Of a stretch of DNA of 64,000 bases, positions 43,021 through 52,174 are shown in pieces (position 1 is the stretch's first letter; every line of letters begins with the position of its first letter). The DNA lies in NCBI RefSeq assembly GCF_000621605.1, contig NZ_JHXX01000003.1, forward strand, positions 124,001-188,000. Direction: 5' to 3'. The notes below the pieces were generated by a model. It ran no database searches, had not been told where the DNA came from, and was given only the letters and a program-made list of their open reading frames with translations. This DNA comes from Butyrivibrio sp. MC2021 (GTDB taxonomy: Bacteria; Bacillota; Clostridia; Lachnospirales; Lachnospiraceae). A program made the position numbers and the translations under genes.

Positions 43021-44469
43021 TCACGCGTTTATAAGTTCATACACGTCATTGCAAATATACTCAGATGCTCCAATTCCATTGATTGATTTATAGTCATATT
43101 CCTCTTTAAATACTTTTTCTCTTTTCTCCTTCATGTAATCATTGCCTGAAATAACCACATTCTGAAGGAACTCCTCTATTTCAAGGTAATTTTCGCCCGG
43201 TGTCTTATAATAGACATCAACTACTTTTTCGCCGATAGGTAAAAAGGCCTGCTCCGGTCTTGTCAAATAAAGCAAGGGTTTTCCGGTATAAAGATATTCT
43301 CCAAGAAATGAACCGCTGTCCATTATCATTGCATCGGAGGTGTCAAACAGATCCAGATAACTTGCATCTTGAATTACTCTCGCATTTGACATACCTTCCC
43401 ATTTCTCAATGTATTCATCGTATTCTTCATAGCTATTGAACAGCCCCGCTTTAACTGATGCTGTACGAAGAAGTGGATGTGGTTTAAAAACAAAACTGAC
43501 CTCGTCCTTATATTTTTGTGCCAAATATAAGAAAAACCACAGATTTCTTCTGAAGGTTGAAAACAAAATCACGCCCTTGTCTATAACACTGTAGTGAGGT
43601 GCCACTATCACTTTTTTCACCGATTTAACAGCTATATTATCCGGAATCTTCCATATTTTTCTTATTTGGTCATCATTCCAGTTTCTCTTTTCATAGAAAT
43701 AATCCATTTTGGCAAATCCGGAAAATCTTACGTTTTTTCCAGATAAATACTGGTATTTCTTGTATCCCTCAAGATTTTTGCTGCAGTCACAATAAACCCT
43801 CCACATAAGATTTATTGTATCTTTGTTGTATACCTTATTATCCGCATATTCGCCGTCCATACTGTTTGCCAGATAAAGCCCGTAAGGAATATATACCACA
43901 AGTGAATTAAGCGGAAGTGAAATAAACTGTTGATAATAAGGTAATTCTGTGTACCAGGAAGATGTTATGAAAACAATATCAGGGACCCCTCCGAAGTCTT
44001 CAAATCCGGGAAAACTACCGTCATTGTTAACGCCCTCATATATCCTGTAATCATTTTCTTTAAACCACTTCAAGGTCTGACTATAGGTATCTTCCCAGTG
44101 ACCATCCCCCCTGCCCAAAACCGGAGAAACCAATAATCCTGTTTCTATCCTTTCATTTTCAGCAAATTCGTTATATACATCTACGGCTGGCCATTGGGCT
44201 GCAGAGTAACTTTGGAACATCATTTTGATTTTTTTATCCTGCTCTGCTTTTTTCCGAATACGTTTTTCAGAAGAAGCTATCACCATGTTATAGATAGCCG
44301 TGTACATTTTTTTACCTTCTTCTGAAACTTTGGAAAGGTAAAAAAGTGCAACTAAATGTTCCCATTTAAAACTGTCAGGAATATAATCTCCGGAAAAGCC
44401 TCCGGTTTCCGCCCCTTTTACCAGTTCACTCACAAGCTTTGAATAGTACGTGATTTTATCATCATCCAT
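43021..44469 (-). CDS. CDP-glycerol glycerophosphotransferase-like protein 2
   Basis: The 482-residue paralogue of 32706-34157, with about half of positions shared by eye. It keeps the N-terminal domain (ITYYSKLVSELVKGAETGGF), KIKMMFQSYSAAQWPAVDVY, VIVAPHYSVIDKGVILF, FVFKPHPLLRTAS, and SDAMIMDSGSFLGEYLYTGK then PLLYLTRPE. The histidines of the PF04464 catalytic region are conserved in both paralogues, so both should be active. It precedes the TagD-like gene (17 nt) and follows two CgeB-like genes. Probably transfers an alditol phosphate onto a glycan, by analogy with TagF/TarB. Confidence 0.82.
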   Translation of the reverse strand: MDDDKITYYSKLVSELVKGAETGGFSGDYIPDSFKWEHLVALFYLSKVSEEGKKMYTAIYNMVIASSEKRIRKKAEQDKKIKMMFQSYSAAQWPAVDVYNEFAENERIETGLLVSPVLGRGDGHWEDTYSQTLKWFKENDYRIYEGVNNDGSFPGFEDFGGVPDIVFITSSWYTELPYYQQFISLPLNSLVVYIPYGLYLANSMDGEYADNKVYNKDTINLMWRVYCDCSKNLEGYKKYQYLSGKNVRFSGFAKMDYFYEKRNWNDDQIRKIWKIPDNIAVKSVKKVIVAPHYSVIDKGVILFSTFRRNLWFFLYLAQKYKDEVSFVFKPHPLLRTASVKAGLFNSYEEYDEYIEKWEGMSNARVIQDASYLDLFDTSDAMIMDSGSFLGEYLYTGKPLLYLTRPEQAFLPIGEKVVDVYYKTPGENYLEIEEFLQNVVISGNDYMKEKREKVFKEEYDYKSINGIGASEYICNDVYELINA

Positions 44470-44497
44470 CGCTCACCTCTTGTGTTACCTTTGCCTT

Positions 44498-45706
44498 TTA
44501 GATATCCTTAGCCTTCACCAAATCAATAATCTGTTTAACCCTCACATCGAAGGTATGCTCTTTTTGTACTTTGTCGTGACCATTTTTCGCTATGGCCTTT
44601 CTTTCGTCCTCGTGGCTTAAATAATATTCAATCTTATTCAGGATATCTTTCCTGTTTTCATAGAAAACATAGTCCTCCCCAGGGACGAAGTGCCTGGCCA
44701 GATCCACCTGATAGTTGGACAAAAGAAATCCTCCCGCTCCGAGAATGTCATAACACCTGAGAGGGATAGCGTTCTGTATACTTCTAAGGGTAATGTTCAG
44801 ATTAATCCTGCTTAGCTTAAATACATAGGGCATTTCAACAAAATAATCAGCCGCACCTTTATTTGTTATTCCCTTTGGACTGAATTCATTGTTTTCCGCG
44901 TAGGTATACAGGTTAAGTGGATATTTCTCACCTATCATAGTGAGAATCTCCCGGCGCTCTAAAATGGTTGCCTGACGATTAATTATATAGTTTGCGTAGA
45001 GATACTCTCTGGTCTCAGCACTGTCTTCATGAGGAAAAATATTACTTGCCTTCTGAATCTCGTCTACAATTTCAGGCCTTAGAGCTTCCTCGATTATATT
45101 TACTCCATCCACTTGGAGCTGTCCTCTTATCATTCCATCGATATATCCAAGGGTATATGGGGATATTTTCCCGGCAATCTCGTCGTAGTACCTTTTTCGC
45201 TCTGTGTAGAGCGATCCCACAAAAGCTATATCCGCACTGTACTTTGAAATAGTTTCGTCATCCGGGATCATAGCATCAAGCCTTCTGGTGGATGCCGCCA
45301 AAGGCAAATATTCTACTGTTTTTATTCCACCTTTCCAGAATATTTCAAACTGCTTGGAATCAAACATCAGGACGATGTTGCACTTATTTATCACATGATA
45401 GGAATAAAGTAATATCTCGGGATTGTCATAAATCCAGGATACGTATTTTATACCTGCTTCATTGCATACTTTTGAAACTACCGGAAGAAAATTGAAAGAA
45501 AATACAAAATCAGGAGAATGTTCCTTTAATATTCCCGGAAACTCTTCCTCAAATTCCGGAAAACTTCTTGCGGATTCCTCAGTATAGTCAAATAAATACC
45601 TGAGTATATGCAGGTGTTCCCCATCCTCATCCACATACTCCTGAAAAGCTTCCAACATATCTCTGTTAGCAAAAAATATAGGTATGTCCAGATACAATAG
45701 TTTCAT
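44498..45706 (-). CDS. DUF3880/CgeB-type glycosyltransferase
   Basis: The 402-residue protein (MKLLYLDIPIFFANRDMLEA) contains DFVFSFNFLPVVSKVCNEAG and IKYVSWIYDNPEILLYSYHV (DUF3880 part), VEYLPLAASTRRLDAM, the linker ADIAFVGSLYTERKRYYDEI, and the C-terminal PLRCYDILGAGGFLLSNYQV with EDYVFYENRKDILNKI. It is the nearest relative of the next upstream gene (45719-46900), so this pair arose by tandem duplication. Spacing to that gene is 12 nt. Likely sequential sugar transferases in the same glycan. Confidence 0.8.
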   Translation of the reverse strand: MKLLYLDIPIFFANRDMLEAFQEYVDEDGEHLHILRYLFDYTEESARSFPEFEEEFPGILKEHSPDFVFSFNFLPVVSKVCNEAGIKYVSWIYDNPEILLYSYHVINKCNIVLMFDSKQFEIFWKGGIKTVEYLPLAASTRRLDAMIPDDETISKYSADIAFVGSLYTERKRYYDEIAGKISPYTLGYIDGMIRGQLQVDGVNIIEEALRPEIVDEIQKASNIFPHEDSAETREYLYANYIINRQATILERREILTMIGEKYPLNLYTYAENNEFSPKGITNKGAADYFVEMPYVFKLSRINLNITLRSIQNAIPLRCYDILGAGGFLLSNYQVDLARHFVPGEDYVFYENRKDILNKIEYYLSHEDERKAIAKNGHDKVQKEHTFDVRVKQIIDLVKAKDI

Positions 45707-45718
45707 ATGCTTTTTCCT

Positions 45719-46900
45719 TTAGTTCCCAACTATATCCAGAATTTCTTCAAGCCTTAATCTATATGTATGATTTGCCTTTATCTTCTCATAACCGGATTTT
45801 GCGATTCTGTTTCGTTCCTCTTCATGGGTCAGGTAGTACTCGATCTTATCCATCAAATCCTTCCTGCTCTCGAAATATACATAATCCTCAAAGGGTTCAA
45901 AGAAATGAAGGAAATCCTCCTGATAATTGGTGAGGAGGAAACCTCCACAGCCCATAATGTCCATGCATCTGAGCGGGATTCCTCTTTGAATGCTCCTTAA
46001 AGTAATATTCAAATTTATATCTGTATTCTTGAAGATGTAAGGCATCTCCTTGTAATAATCCACTTTCCCACGGTTATTTATGCCTTTAGGCTTAAAGTTT
46101 TTATCCCCTGTAAACAGATTTACAGAATACTTTTCACCTATCATAGTCAGCATTTCCGTTCTCTCAAGGGCTGTTATCTTCCTGTCTATAACATAATTTG
46201 AATAGATATAATCATAGGTCTCAACACCGTCATAGTTGGGCTTGGCGTCTAATGCATCCACCATCTCCTTCATGACATTTTCCGGGATTGAGCCCTCCAC
46301 AATACTGGCCCCGTTTATCTCCATCTGTGCCCGCATTAGGCCATTTATATATCCTTTACTATAGTCAGAGAGTTTATCCTCTATCTGATCATAGTAGTTA
46401 TGGCCTTCAGTGTAGAGATTTCCAACAAATGCCAGCTCACCACCCCATTTTTTTCTGAAAACATCAGACTTTTCAAACCTGTCATACCGCTCTACAGCTG
46501 CTGCCATCGGGAGGTAATAGACGGTTTTTATCCCCTGATTCGCAAAAACTTCATACATCTGGGAATCAAATAGAAATACATAATTGCATGGATTTATAAG
46601 AGTAAATGAATACAGATTTATAGCGGGATTGTCATATACCCAGGAAACATATTTAATTCCTACTTCATTGCATACCCCAGAAACAATCGGAAAGAAGTTA
46701 AAGGACATGACAAAATCCGGACTTTTCTTTTGAAGGTCCGTTTTGAATTTCTCTGCGAACTGTTTATCATCGCGCTCTATATGATTGTCATAAGGATACA
46801 GCTCTATATGAATATCCCTGCCGGAAGCCTTTAGTTCTTCAATAGCTGACAGGATGTCCAGATTCCCATAGCTGTTCCAATCCAGAAAAAGAATTTTCAT
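45719..46900 (-). CDS. DUF3880/CgeB-type glycosyltransferase, first gene of the long operon
   Basis: ATG at 46900 (MKILFLDWNSYGNLDILSAI); a TTG at 46909 is the alternative. The 393-residue protein carries PDFVMSFNFFPIVSGVCNEV, IKYVSWVYDNPAINLYSF, FVGNLYTEGHNYYDQIEDKL and GIPLRCMDIMGCGGFLLTNY, the same order as in its neighbour. It opens a run of 13 minus-strand genes down to 31604 with gaps under 35 nt or overlaps. The divergent gap to 47028 (about 120 nt) must hold the promoter; no strong minus-strand box pair stood out. Confidence 0.8.
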   Translation of the reverse strand: MKILFLDWNSYGNLDILSAIEELKASGRDIHIELYPYDNHIERDDKQFAEKFKTDLQKKSPDFVMSFNFFPIVSGVCNEVGIKYVSWVYDNPAINLYSFTLINPCNYVFLFDSQMYEVFANQGIKTVYYLPMAAAVERYDRFEKSDVFRKKWGGELAFVGNLYTEGHNYYDQIEDKLSDYSKGYINGLMRAQMEINGASIVEGSIPENVMKEMVDALDAKPNYDGVETYDYIYSNYVIDRKITALERTEMLTMIGEKYSVNLFTGDKNFKPKGINNRGKVDYYKEMPYIFKNTDINLNITLRSIQRGIPLRCMDIMGCGGFLLTNYQEDFLHFFEPFEDYVYFESRKDLMDKIEYYLTHEEERNRIAKSGYEKIKANHTYRLRLEEILDIVGN

Positions 46901-46971
46901 AGTATCCAAATCCGCCTGATTTTATAGTAATCCTATAATAATTGTATCACATAAACGTTATGTCATGTTCG

Positions 46972-46987
46972 TTTTATAGTGTATAAT
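46972..46987 (+). promoter_or_regulatory. TTTTATAGTGTATAAT motif with TATAAT box
   Basis: Ends in a perfect TATAAT (46982-46987) 41 nt upstream of the TTG start at 47028; the -35 region (TTATGT) is weak, which suggests activator dependence. The same 16 bases stand at 56422-56437. Confidence 0.5.
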
Positions 46988-47027
46988 GTTATTAATTAAG
47001 AATATTATCAAAGTATGAGGACGAGCC

Positions 47028-48206
47028 TTGAACGCAAAGAGATGCCTTTTAGTAAAATGCAAAGATCTGGTAATGGAAGACATTTATTGGGGCGCCACCG
47101 AAATGGGGCACACCTGTAATAGTCTTAATATAGAATGTGATACATTGACTTTTGACGAAAAAGAAGTTTCACGAATCATCAAACACATTCACCAAACGCC
47201 TTACGATATTGTGCTAACCATGAACTTCGCCCCTACTGTCTCAGCAGCATGTAAAAAACTGGAAATTCCCTATGCAGCATGGGTTTATGATTGTCCGTTG
47301 CAGTCTCTTTATACCCAAGAGGCTTATAACTCAACCAATCATCTATTTATATTTGATAAATACCTGGTTGAGGATTGCCGAAACCGAGGATTACCCAATC
47401 TCAATTACCTTCCTCTGGCTGCAAACATCTCAAGAATGGGGCAACTCAAAATTAGCCCCGCTGACGAAGCTGCTTACAGTTGCGATATTTCATTTGTCGG
47501 AATGCAATATATAGACAGCAGATATGCTTTCTATAGATCTCGCCTTGACGAACCCATGCAAGATAAGCTTAATGAAGTTGCCTTTAATATGATGGGTAAG
47601 TGGGATGGTCGGGACAGAATACACAATACGATGCCTGATGAATTAATTGATGCCATGCTAGCGCTGTCAGACACAGATCCTTACAGCAAATTGAACGTCC
47701 CAAACAGAGTTTATTTTGAAGAAAATGTCATTGCCCGTGCAGTGGCATACACAGAACGTCGTCTTATGATGGAGCAGATAGCCGAGCTTCATCCCAGATG
47801 GTATGGTGCTCAAGCGGAGCCTAAAGATCAAATTGCAGGAGTAAATTATCAACCATTCTTAACTTACAACGACAATCTCCCAAAAGCATATAATCTATCC
47901 AAAATAAACCTTTCAACATCACTCCACAGCATTTTTTCCGGTCTGCCCCTTCGAACTTTCGATATTATCGGAGCCGGAGGCTTTATTCTTACAAATTACC
48001 AACCGGAAACAGGAGAATTATTTGAAATAGGGAAAGAAATTGTTGTTTATCACAATTTTGAAGAAATGGCAGAACTTGCAAAATTCTTTTTGGCCCATGA
48101 AGATGCCCGTATGGCTATACTTCTGGCAGGTTATGAAAGAGTTTGCCGTGATTATACCTATCCAGTAGCAGTACAAAAGATATTAGATTCAGTATTTGTC
48201 GGGTGA
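47028..48206 (+). CDS. DUF3880/CgeB-type glycosyltransferase
   Basis: TTG start at 47028, 7 nt behind GAGG; the following CLLVKCKDLVMEDI strand aligns with the N-termini of the paralogues, so an internal ATG would cut the fold. The 392-residue protein includes PYDIVLTMNFAPTVSAACKK, IPYAAWVYDCPLQSLYTQEA, DISFVGMQYIDSRYAFY, LSKINLSTSLHSIFSGLPLR and TFDIIGAGGFILTNYQPE. Closest by eye to the C-terminal part of 50265-52088 (shared GKWDGRDR and PKAYxLSKIN segments). First of three plus-strand genes. Confidence 0.8.
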   Translation: MNAKRCLLVKCKDLVMEDIYWGATEMGHTCNSLNIECDTLTFDEKEVSRIIKHIHQTPYDIVLTMNFAPTVSAACKKLEIPYAAWVYDCPLQSLYTQEAYNSTNHLFIFDKYLVEDCRNRGLPNLNYLPLAANISRMGQLKISPADEAAYSCDISFVGMQYIDSRYAFYRSRLDEPMQDKLNEVAFNMMGKWDGRDRIHNTMPDELIDAMLALSDTDPYSKLNVPNRVYFEENVIARAVAYTERRLMMEQIAELHPRWYGAQAEPKDQIAGVNYQPFLTYNDNLPKAYNLSKINLSTSLHSIFSGLPLRTFDIIGAGGFILTNYQPETGELFEIGKEIVVYHNFEEMAELAKFFLAHEDARMAILLAGYERVCRDYTYPVAVQKILDSVFVG

Positions 48207-48210
48207 ATGC

Positions 48211-49245
48211 ATGAAAAAAATAAGTGTGATTCTTCCCTGTTACAATGTGAAAGCATATATAGACAGAGCGTTAACTTCTATCGAAGAGCAGACAATCGGT
48301 TTCTCTTCATTGGAAGTAATATGTGTAAATGACTGCTCTACAGATGCTACACTTTCACATCTGCAACAGTGGGAATCCAAATACCCTGAAAACATCATGA
48401 TAATTGACCTTCCGGTCAACTCCCGCCAGGGAACCGCCCGTAACCTTGGTTTGGAATATTCTACCTGTGAATATATTGCCTTTGTAGACTCTGATGACTG
48501 GCTTGAAAAAGACTACCTGGAAAAGCTATACAATATCGCCCTTTCCGATGATTATGATATTGTTCAGTGCAGGTATATCAGGGATTTTTCAAAAACACTG
48601 ATATATAAAGAAACTGATGATTCACAAAATAATCCCGATGAAGTACTTGTCGTTTCCACACCGGAAGATCGAAAAAAATTTTTAGTCAAAAAAACAATTA
48701 ATAATCTTCCACATTGTAAATTGATCAAGAAATCACTGCTTTTAAATAACAAAATAGTCTTCTCCGAAGGGCTGGCCTATGAGGATTCCTATTGGGGCGT
48801 TCTTCTTAACATGTACTACACCAAGGCCTATATACTGAATGAGCAGCTATATCACTACTATGTAAATGATGTATCTACTTCTCTATCCACCAATGAGTTC
48901 TATCATGTCGACCTTCTTACAAATCAGATTATGCTATGGAATGAGTTGGAAAAAAGAGGCTTCATGGATGAATATAAAGAAGAGTTAGAGATAGAGTTTG
49001 TCTATTCCTGCGCACTAATTTTCTGGAAAATGATAGCTTTGAGATATGATACTCCTCCATATTCTCTTTACAGACTCCTATGCATTATCATCCAGGAACA
49101 CATTCCGTATATCATGAAAAACACTCACATATTAAAAGGTGAACTTTCGGAAATGCACCTTCTTTTACTAAAAAGCTGCTTTAATGTTATGAACAAAAGT
49201 GACTTCCTTACTTTTGCGGAAATGGTCAAAAAAATAGGTTTATAA
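48211..49245 (+). CDS. GT2-family glycosyltransferase
   Basis: Start ATG at 48211 (MKKISVILPCYNVKAYIDRA); a TTG at 48196 overlaps the preceding gene. The 344-residue protein has the GT-A pattern SVILPCYNVKAYIDRALTSI, VICVNDCSTDATL, RQGTARNLGLEYS, FVDSDDWLEKDYLEKLY (DxD) and AYEDSYWGVLLNMYYTKAY (general-base-like ED). The helical C-terminal extension matches that of 24283-25317, so the two are paralogues. Spaced 5 nt after the CgeB-like gene. Confidence 0.85.
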   Translation: MKKISVILPCYNVKAYIDRALTSIEEQTIGFSSLEVICVNDCSTDATLSHLQQWESKYPENIMIIDLPVNSRQGTARNLGLEYSTCEYIAFVDSDDWLEKDYLEKLYNIALSDDYDIVQCRYIRDFSKTLIYKETDDSQNNPDEVLVVSTPEDRKKFLVKKTINNLPHCKLIKKSLLLNNKIVFSEGLAYEDSYWGVLLNMYYTKAYILNEQLYHYYVNDVSTSLSTNEFYHVDLLTNQIMLWNELEKRGFMDEYKEELEIEFVYSCALIFWKMIALRYDTPPYSLYRLLCIIIQEHIPYIMKNTHILKGELSEMHLLLLKSCFNVMNKSDFLTFAEMVKKIGL

Positions 49246-49259
49246 GGAGCTCGATTGTA

Positions 49260-50243
49260 GTGAGATATTACGACAATGAATATTTTAATAAATGGTCAGA
49301 CCTAGCACTTCAGTATCTAAGTAACAATTACGACCTGTGTTATCTAAGAGCCATGCATGAAAAAAACAGGACTGAAGGAGCTGATACGATCATCGTAGGT
49401 TCCTCTCATGCAATGAATGGAATCAATGAACTGGATCTGAAGGCTGCAGGAAAAACTATTCAGTTTAGCATTTCATCACAGGATCTCTTTTTTGATTTTA
49501 TGCACATAAAAAAAGCCTTTACAGAAGGTAAATATATGCCTAAGAGATGTCTTATCAATCTGGGCTACTACATGATGTACCAGGATCTCTCAAAAGCCGA
49601 GCAGGTGAAAAAACTGATCCCACGAGTATATCTAAATCTATTCGGGGAAAATGGAAGACATAACTATTTTGATGCTACAATAGTTGATCCGCTTTCCGTA
49701 ATCAAATATGACGAAGATATGTTCCCTCCCCCAATGGTAAAGTATTGGTGTGAATTTTGGAGCAGTAGGGCAATTTGGGAAAATGGCACCTATTATAGCA
49801 ACATAATTACCAGAAAAAACAATAATATATTCGGTATAAAAAAAATAGATTGGAACAATCTATCGGTGACGGAAAAAACTTCAATAGCAATCGATAGAAC
49901 AGAAAATGGCCACAACAAGCACGTAAAACATGAAGAAACGCATAAAGAAAATATAGCGATTGTCAGGGACATGGTAGAATTTCTTCATGACCATGGAGTC
50001 ATTCCTTTATTTTTTATTACACCATATACCCGCTATTATAACGAGTACATATACAAAGGTTATAAAGAAGATATTTTCAAAACCCTCGACAGTCTTGATC
50101 TTCCGGTGGAATTATTTGACATGAATGACTACCAGGATGTTTTTTTTGATGAAGATTTCCTTGATTCAGATCATCTCAATGACGCAGGAGCCCAAAAAGC
50201 CACAGAGATGCTCAATTCATATCTTGAGCTATTGAATCAATGA
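49260..50243 (+). CDS. SGNH-hydrolase-like protein
   Basis: GTG start at 49260 with AAGGAG 10 nt upstream. The 327-residue protein has an N-terminal block containing TIIVGSSHAMNGINELDLKA (a GSSH variant of the GDSL block I serine motif), CLINLGYYMMYQDLSK, LFFITPYTRYYNEY, and a C-terminal DSDHLNDAGAQKATEML that supplies the Asp and His of the catalytic triad. The order Ser...DxxH fits the SGNH fold used by DltD-like and sugar O-acyltransferase-associated proteins. No signal peptide is visible, so it probably acts in the cytoplasm on the glycan or its precursor. The function could be esterase or acyl transfer. Confidence 0.65.
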   Translation: MRYYDNEYFNKWSDLALQYLSNNYDLCYLRAMHEKNRTEGADTIIVGSSHAMNGINELDLKAAGKTIQFSISSQDLFFDFMHIKKAFTEGKYMPKRCLINLGYYMMYQDLSKAEQVKKLIPRVYLNLFGENGRHNYFDATIVDPLSVIKYDEDMFPPPMVKYWCEFWSSRAIWENGTYYSNIITRKNNNIFGIKKIDWNNLSVTEKTSIAIDRTENGHNKHVKHEETHKENIAIVRDMVEFLHDHGVIPLFFITPYTRYYNEYIYKGYKEDIFKTLDSLDLPVELFDMNDYQDVFFDEDFLDSDHLNDAGAQKATEMLNSYLELLNQ

Positions 50244-50264
50244 TTGCAGATTCTGCATACTATG

Positions 50265-52088
50265 TCACAAAGGCAGCCCGGCTTTATTCATCATCACAAC
50301 AAATTCCTTATTAAAGTTATGCTTTTCGACCACTGCCCTATATCCGTTTAGCGCTATTTTTTCCCTAAGATTGTCATTATTAAGATAAAAACTAACTTTT
50401 TCTTCCATCTCGTCAAAGTCTTTATAAACCTCAATTTCCTTGCCGATTACAAAAAGCTCCGGTATTTCAGGCTGAAAATTGGTAAGAAGAAAACCTCCGG
50501 CCCCCATAATATCAAATACCCTAAGTGGTATTCCTGATGTAATGGTATGTAGTGTTGTTCCTATATTTATTTTACTCAGATGATATGCCTTGGGCAATTC
50601 TGTCGAATAATCCAGCCTTGGGCTGACTGTTACTCCATCTATTTGGACATTCTTACTTCCTGTATAAAACTTTAGACCATACTTCGCCAAACGTTTTAGC
50701 ATCTCTATTCGCTCACAGTTGGCCAAGGCTCTTGCCAGAATTCTCCCCTCATAATAATCTCCAATGTCCATTTTAAGATTATTTACGACATCGGGAGAAT
50801 CCATAGCTGCCATTTCTTCAATTGTCTCTCTTTTTAACGCAGCCTTCAGCCTGTCGGTTCCATCCCATTTTCCAAAAGCTTCATGAAATACTCTCTCATA
50901 GTCCGACAAGGCATTTTCACTTAATCTATCCTGTATCTTCTGATAAACTTCATCTTCATATAAATTTCCTACAAATGACACACTACACGAGAATCTTTTT
51001 CTGTCATTTCCATCCACCTTTGGAACAGACATTCTATTTTCATTATAGGCCAGAGGATGGTGAAAGACATGCATACCCCCGTTCTCTTTTGTGGTCTCAA
51101 CCTGTTTTTTATCAAAGCAGAAAATGTAATTACAATCATTCTTAACCAGGTTGTCATATAATGCCTGTTGCGGACAGTCAAACACCCATGACACATACTT
51201 GATTCCACAAGCTTCACAGGCTCTTGAAACTAATGGAGAGAAATTGAAGGAAACAAACACATCAAGATGCTGCTCTTTTATAAATTTTATTATTCTCTCA
51301 AAATCCTCATCAGAGTCACTGTAAATGGATATTCCCAGCTCAGCAACGGAAAAGTCGGCCTTTTTATATATAAGAGGCCAGATAAAATCCACTCCTGATA
51401 TTTCTGTAAAACTCATTATTCCATAGCGCTTGGCATCTCTAGGGATATTGAACAAGGCCGAGTACCGGGTTAAGGCATACTGTCGACACTTTTCTGTCTT
51501 TTCATCAAGATAGTCATAATCATCGGAAAGTACAGGCTTTATCCATGCACCGCTCTTTTGCCCCGGCACAACTACTTTATACCCTTTTTGCCTCATCAAG
51601 GCACATTGAGACAGTGCATAAAAATACCAGTCATCTATATTATTTTCATCCCAAGGCATATCCACCTGCGTTGCTATAAAGTTTCCAGCAACCGCAAGAA
51701 CTTCCTTATATTCATTATCAACAAGAATAGTTTTTTCACTGTCAGGCCCATACAAAATACCATGTTCGGTAATCATATCCACAGGCATTCTGTCTACGCC
51801 TAGCGTGCCCACCATTCCAATTTTCGAAGAAGAATTAAAAATTCTAAGCAAATCATAGAGTAAAAAAATATTACAAAACTCAATATTCTGCTTCATATAA
51901 ATCTTATATTTAGCATTGCTAATAGATGCGGCCTCGTTATAGCCCGCACACATTGACGAAACATCGCTCACACCAAAATACTCAACATTATACCCTTCAG
52001 GAACTTGTAGTTTACAAATCTCATCAGCAATACGATCATTTCCCTCAGGATTAACACAGGATATAAAGCAGAATTTTCTATCGTCCAT
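50265..52088 (-). CDS. Two-domain glycosyltransferase: GT2-like N-terminus plus CgeB-type C-terminus
   Basis: Start ATG at 52088 (MDDRKFCFISCVNPEGNDR) with GGGG upstream; the frame to 52139 is unsupported. Residues 1-220 resemble the PF13712 glycosyltransferase-like family (NVEYFGVSDVSSMCAGYNEA, YKIYMKQNIEF, IGMVGTLGVDRMP, DWYFYALSQCALMRQKGYKV). Residues about 240-607 are a DUF3880/CgeB enzyme (DVFVSFNFSPLVSRACEACG, IKYVSWVFDCPQQALYDN, FVGNLYEDEVYQKI, SGIPLRVFDIMGAGGFLLTN). Two catalytic units in one chain suggest two consecutive transfers. Convergent with 49260-50243; the group II intron follows upstream. Confidence 0.8.
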   Translation of the reverse strand: MDDRKFCFISCVNPEGNDRIADEICKLQVPEGYNVEYFGVSDVSSMCAGYNEAASISNAKYKIYMKQNIEFCNIFLLYDLLRIFNSSSKIGMVGTLGVDRMPVDMITEHGILYGPDSEKTILVDNEYKEVLAVAGNFIATQVDMPWDENNIDDWYFYALSQCALMRQKGYKVVVPGQKSGAWIKPVLSDDYDYLDEKTEKCRQYALTRYSALFNIPRDAKRYGIMSFTEISGVDFIWPLIYKKADFSVAELGISIYSDSDEDFERIIKFIKEQHLDVFVSFNFSPLVSRACEACGIKYVSWVFDCPQQALYDNLVKNDCNYIFCFDKKQVETTKENGGMHVFHHPLAYNENRMSVPKVDGNDRKRFSCSVSFVGNLYEDEVYQKIQDRLSENALSDYERVFHEAFGKWDGTDRLKAALKRETIEEMAAMDSPDVVNNLKMDIGDYYEGRILARALANCERIEMLKRLAKYGLKFYTGSKNVQIDGVTVSPRLDYSTELPKAYHLSKINIGTTLHTITSGIPLRVFDIMGAGGFLLTNFQPEIPELFVIGKEIEVYKDFDEMEEKVSFYLNNDNLREKIALNGYRAVVEKHNFNKEFVVMMNKAGLPL

Positions 52089-52174
52089 TAAGCCCCTACT
52101 TTCAGTATTTCTTTTGTTTCTATTCGGAATAGCTATCAATTTAATTATACAGATAACATTTATTTACTGTAAAT

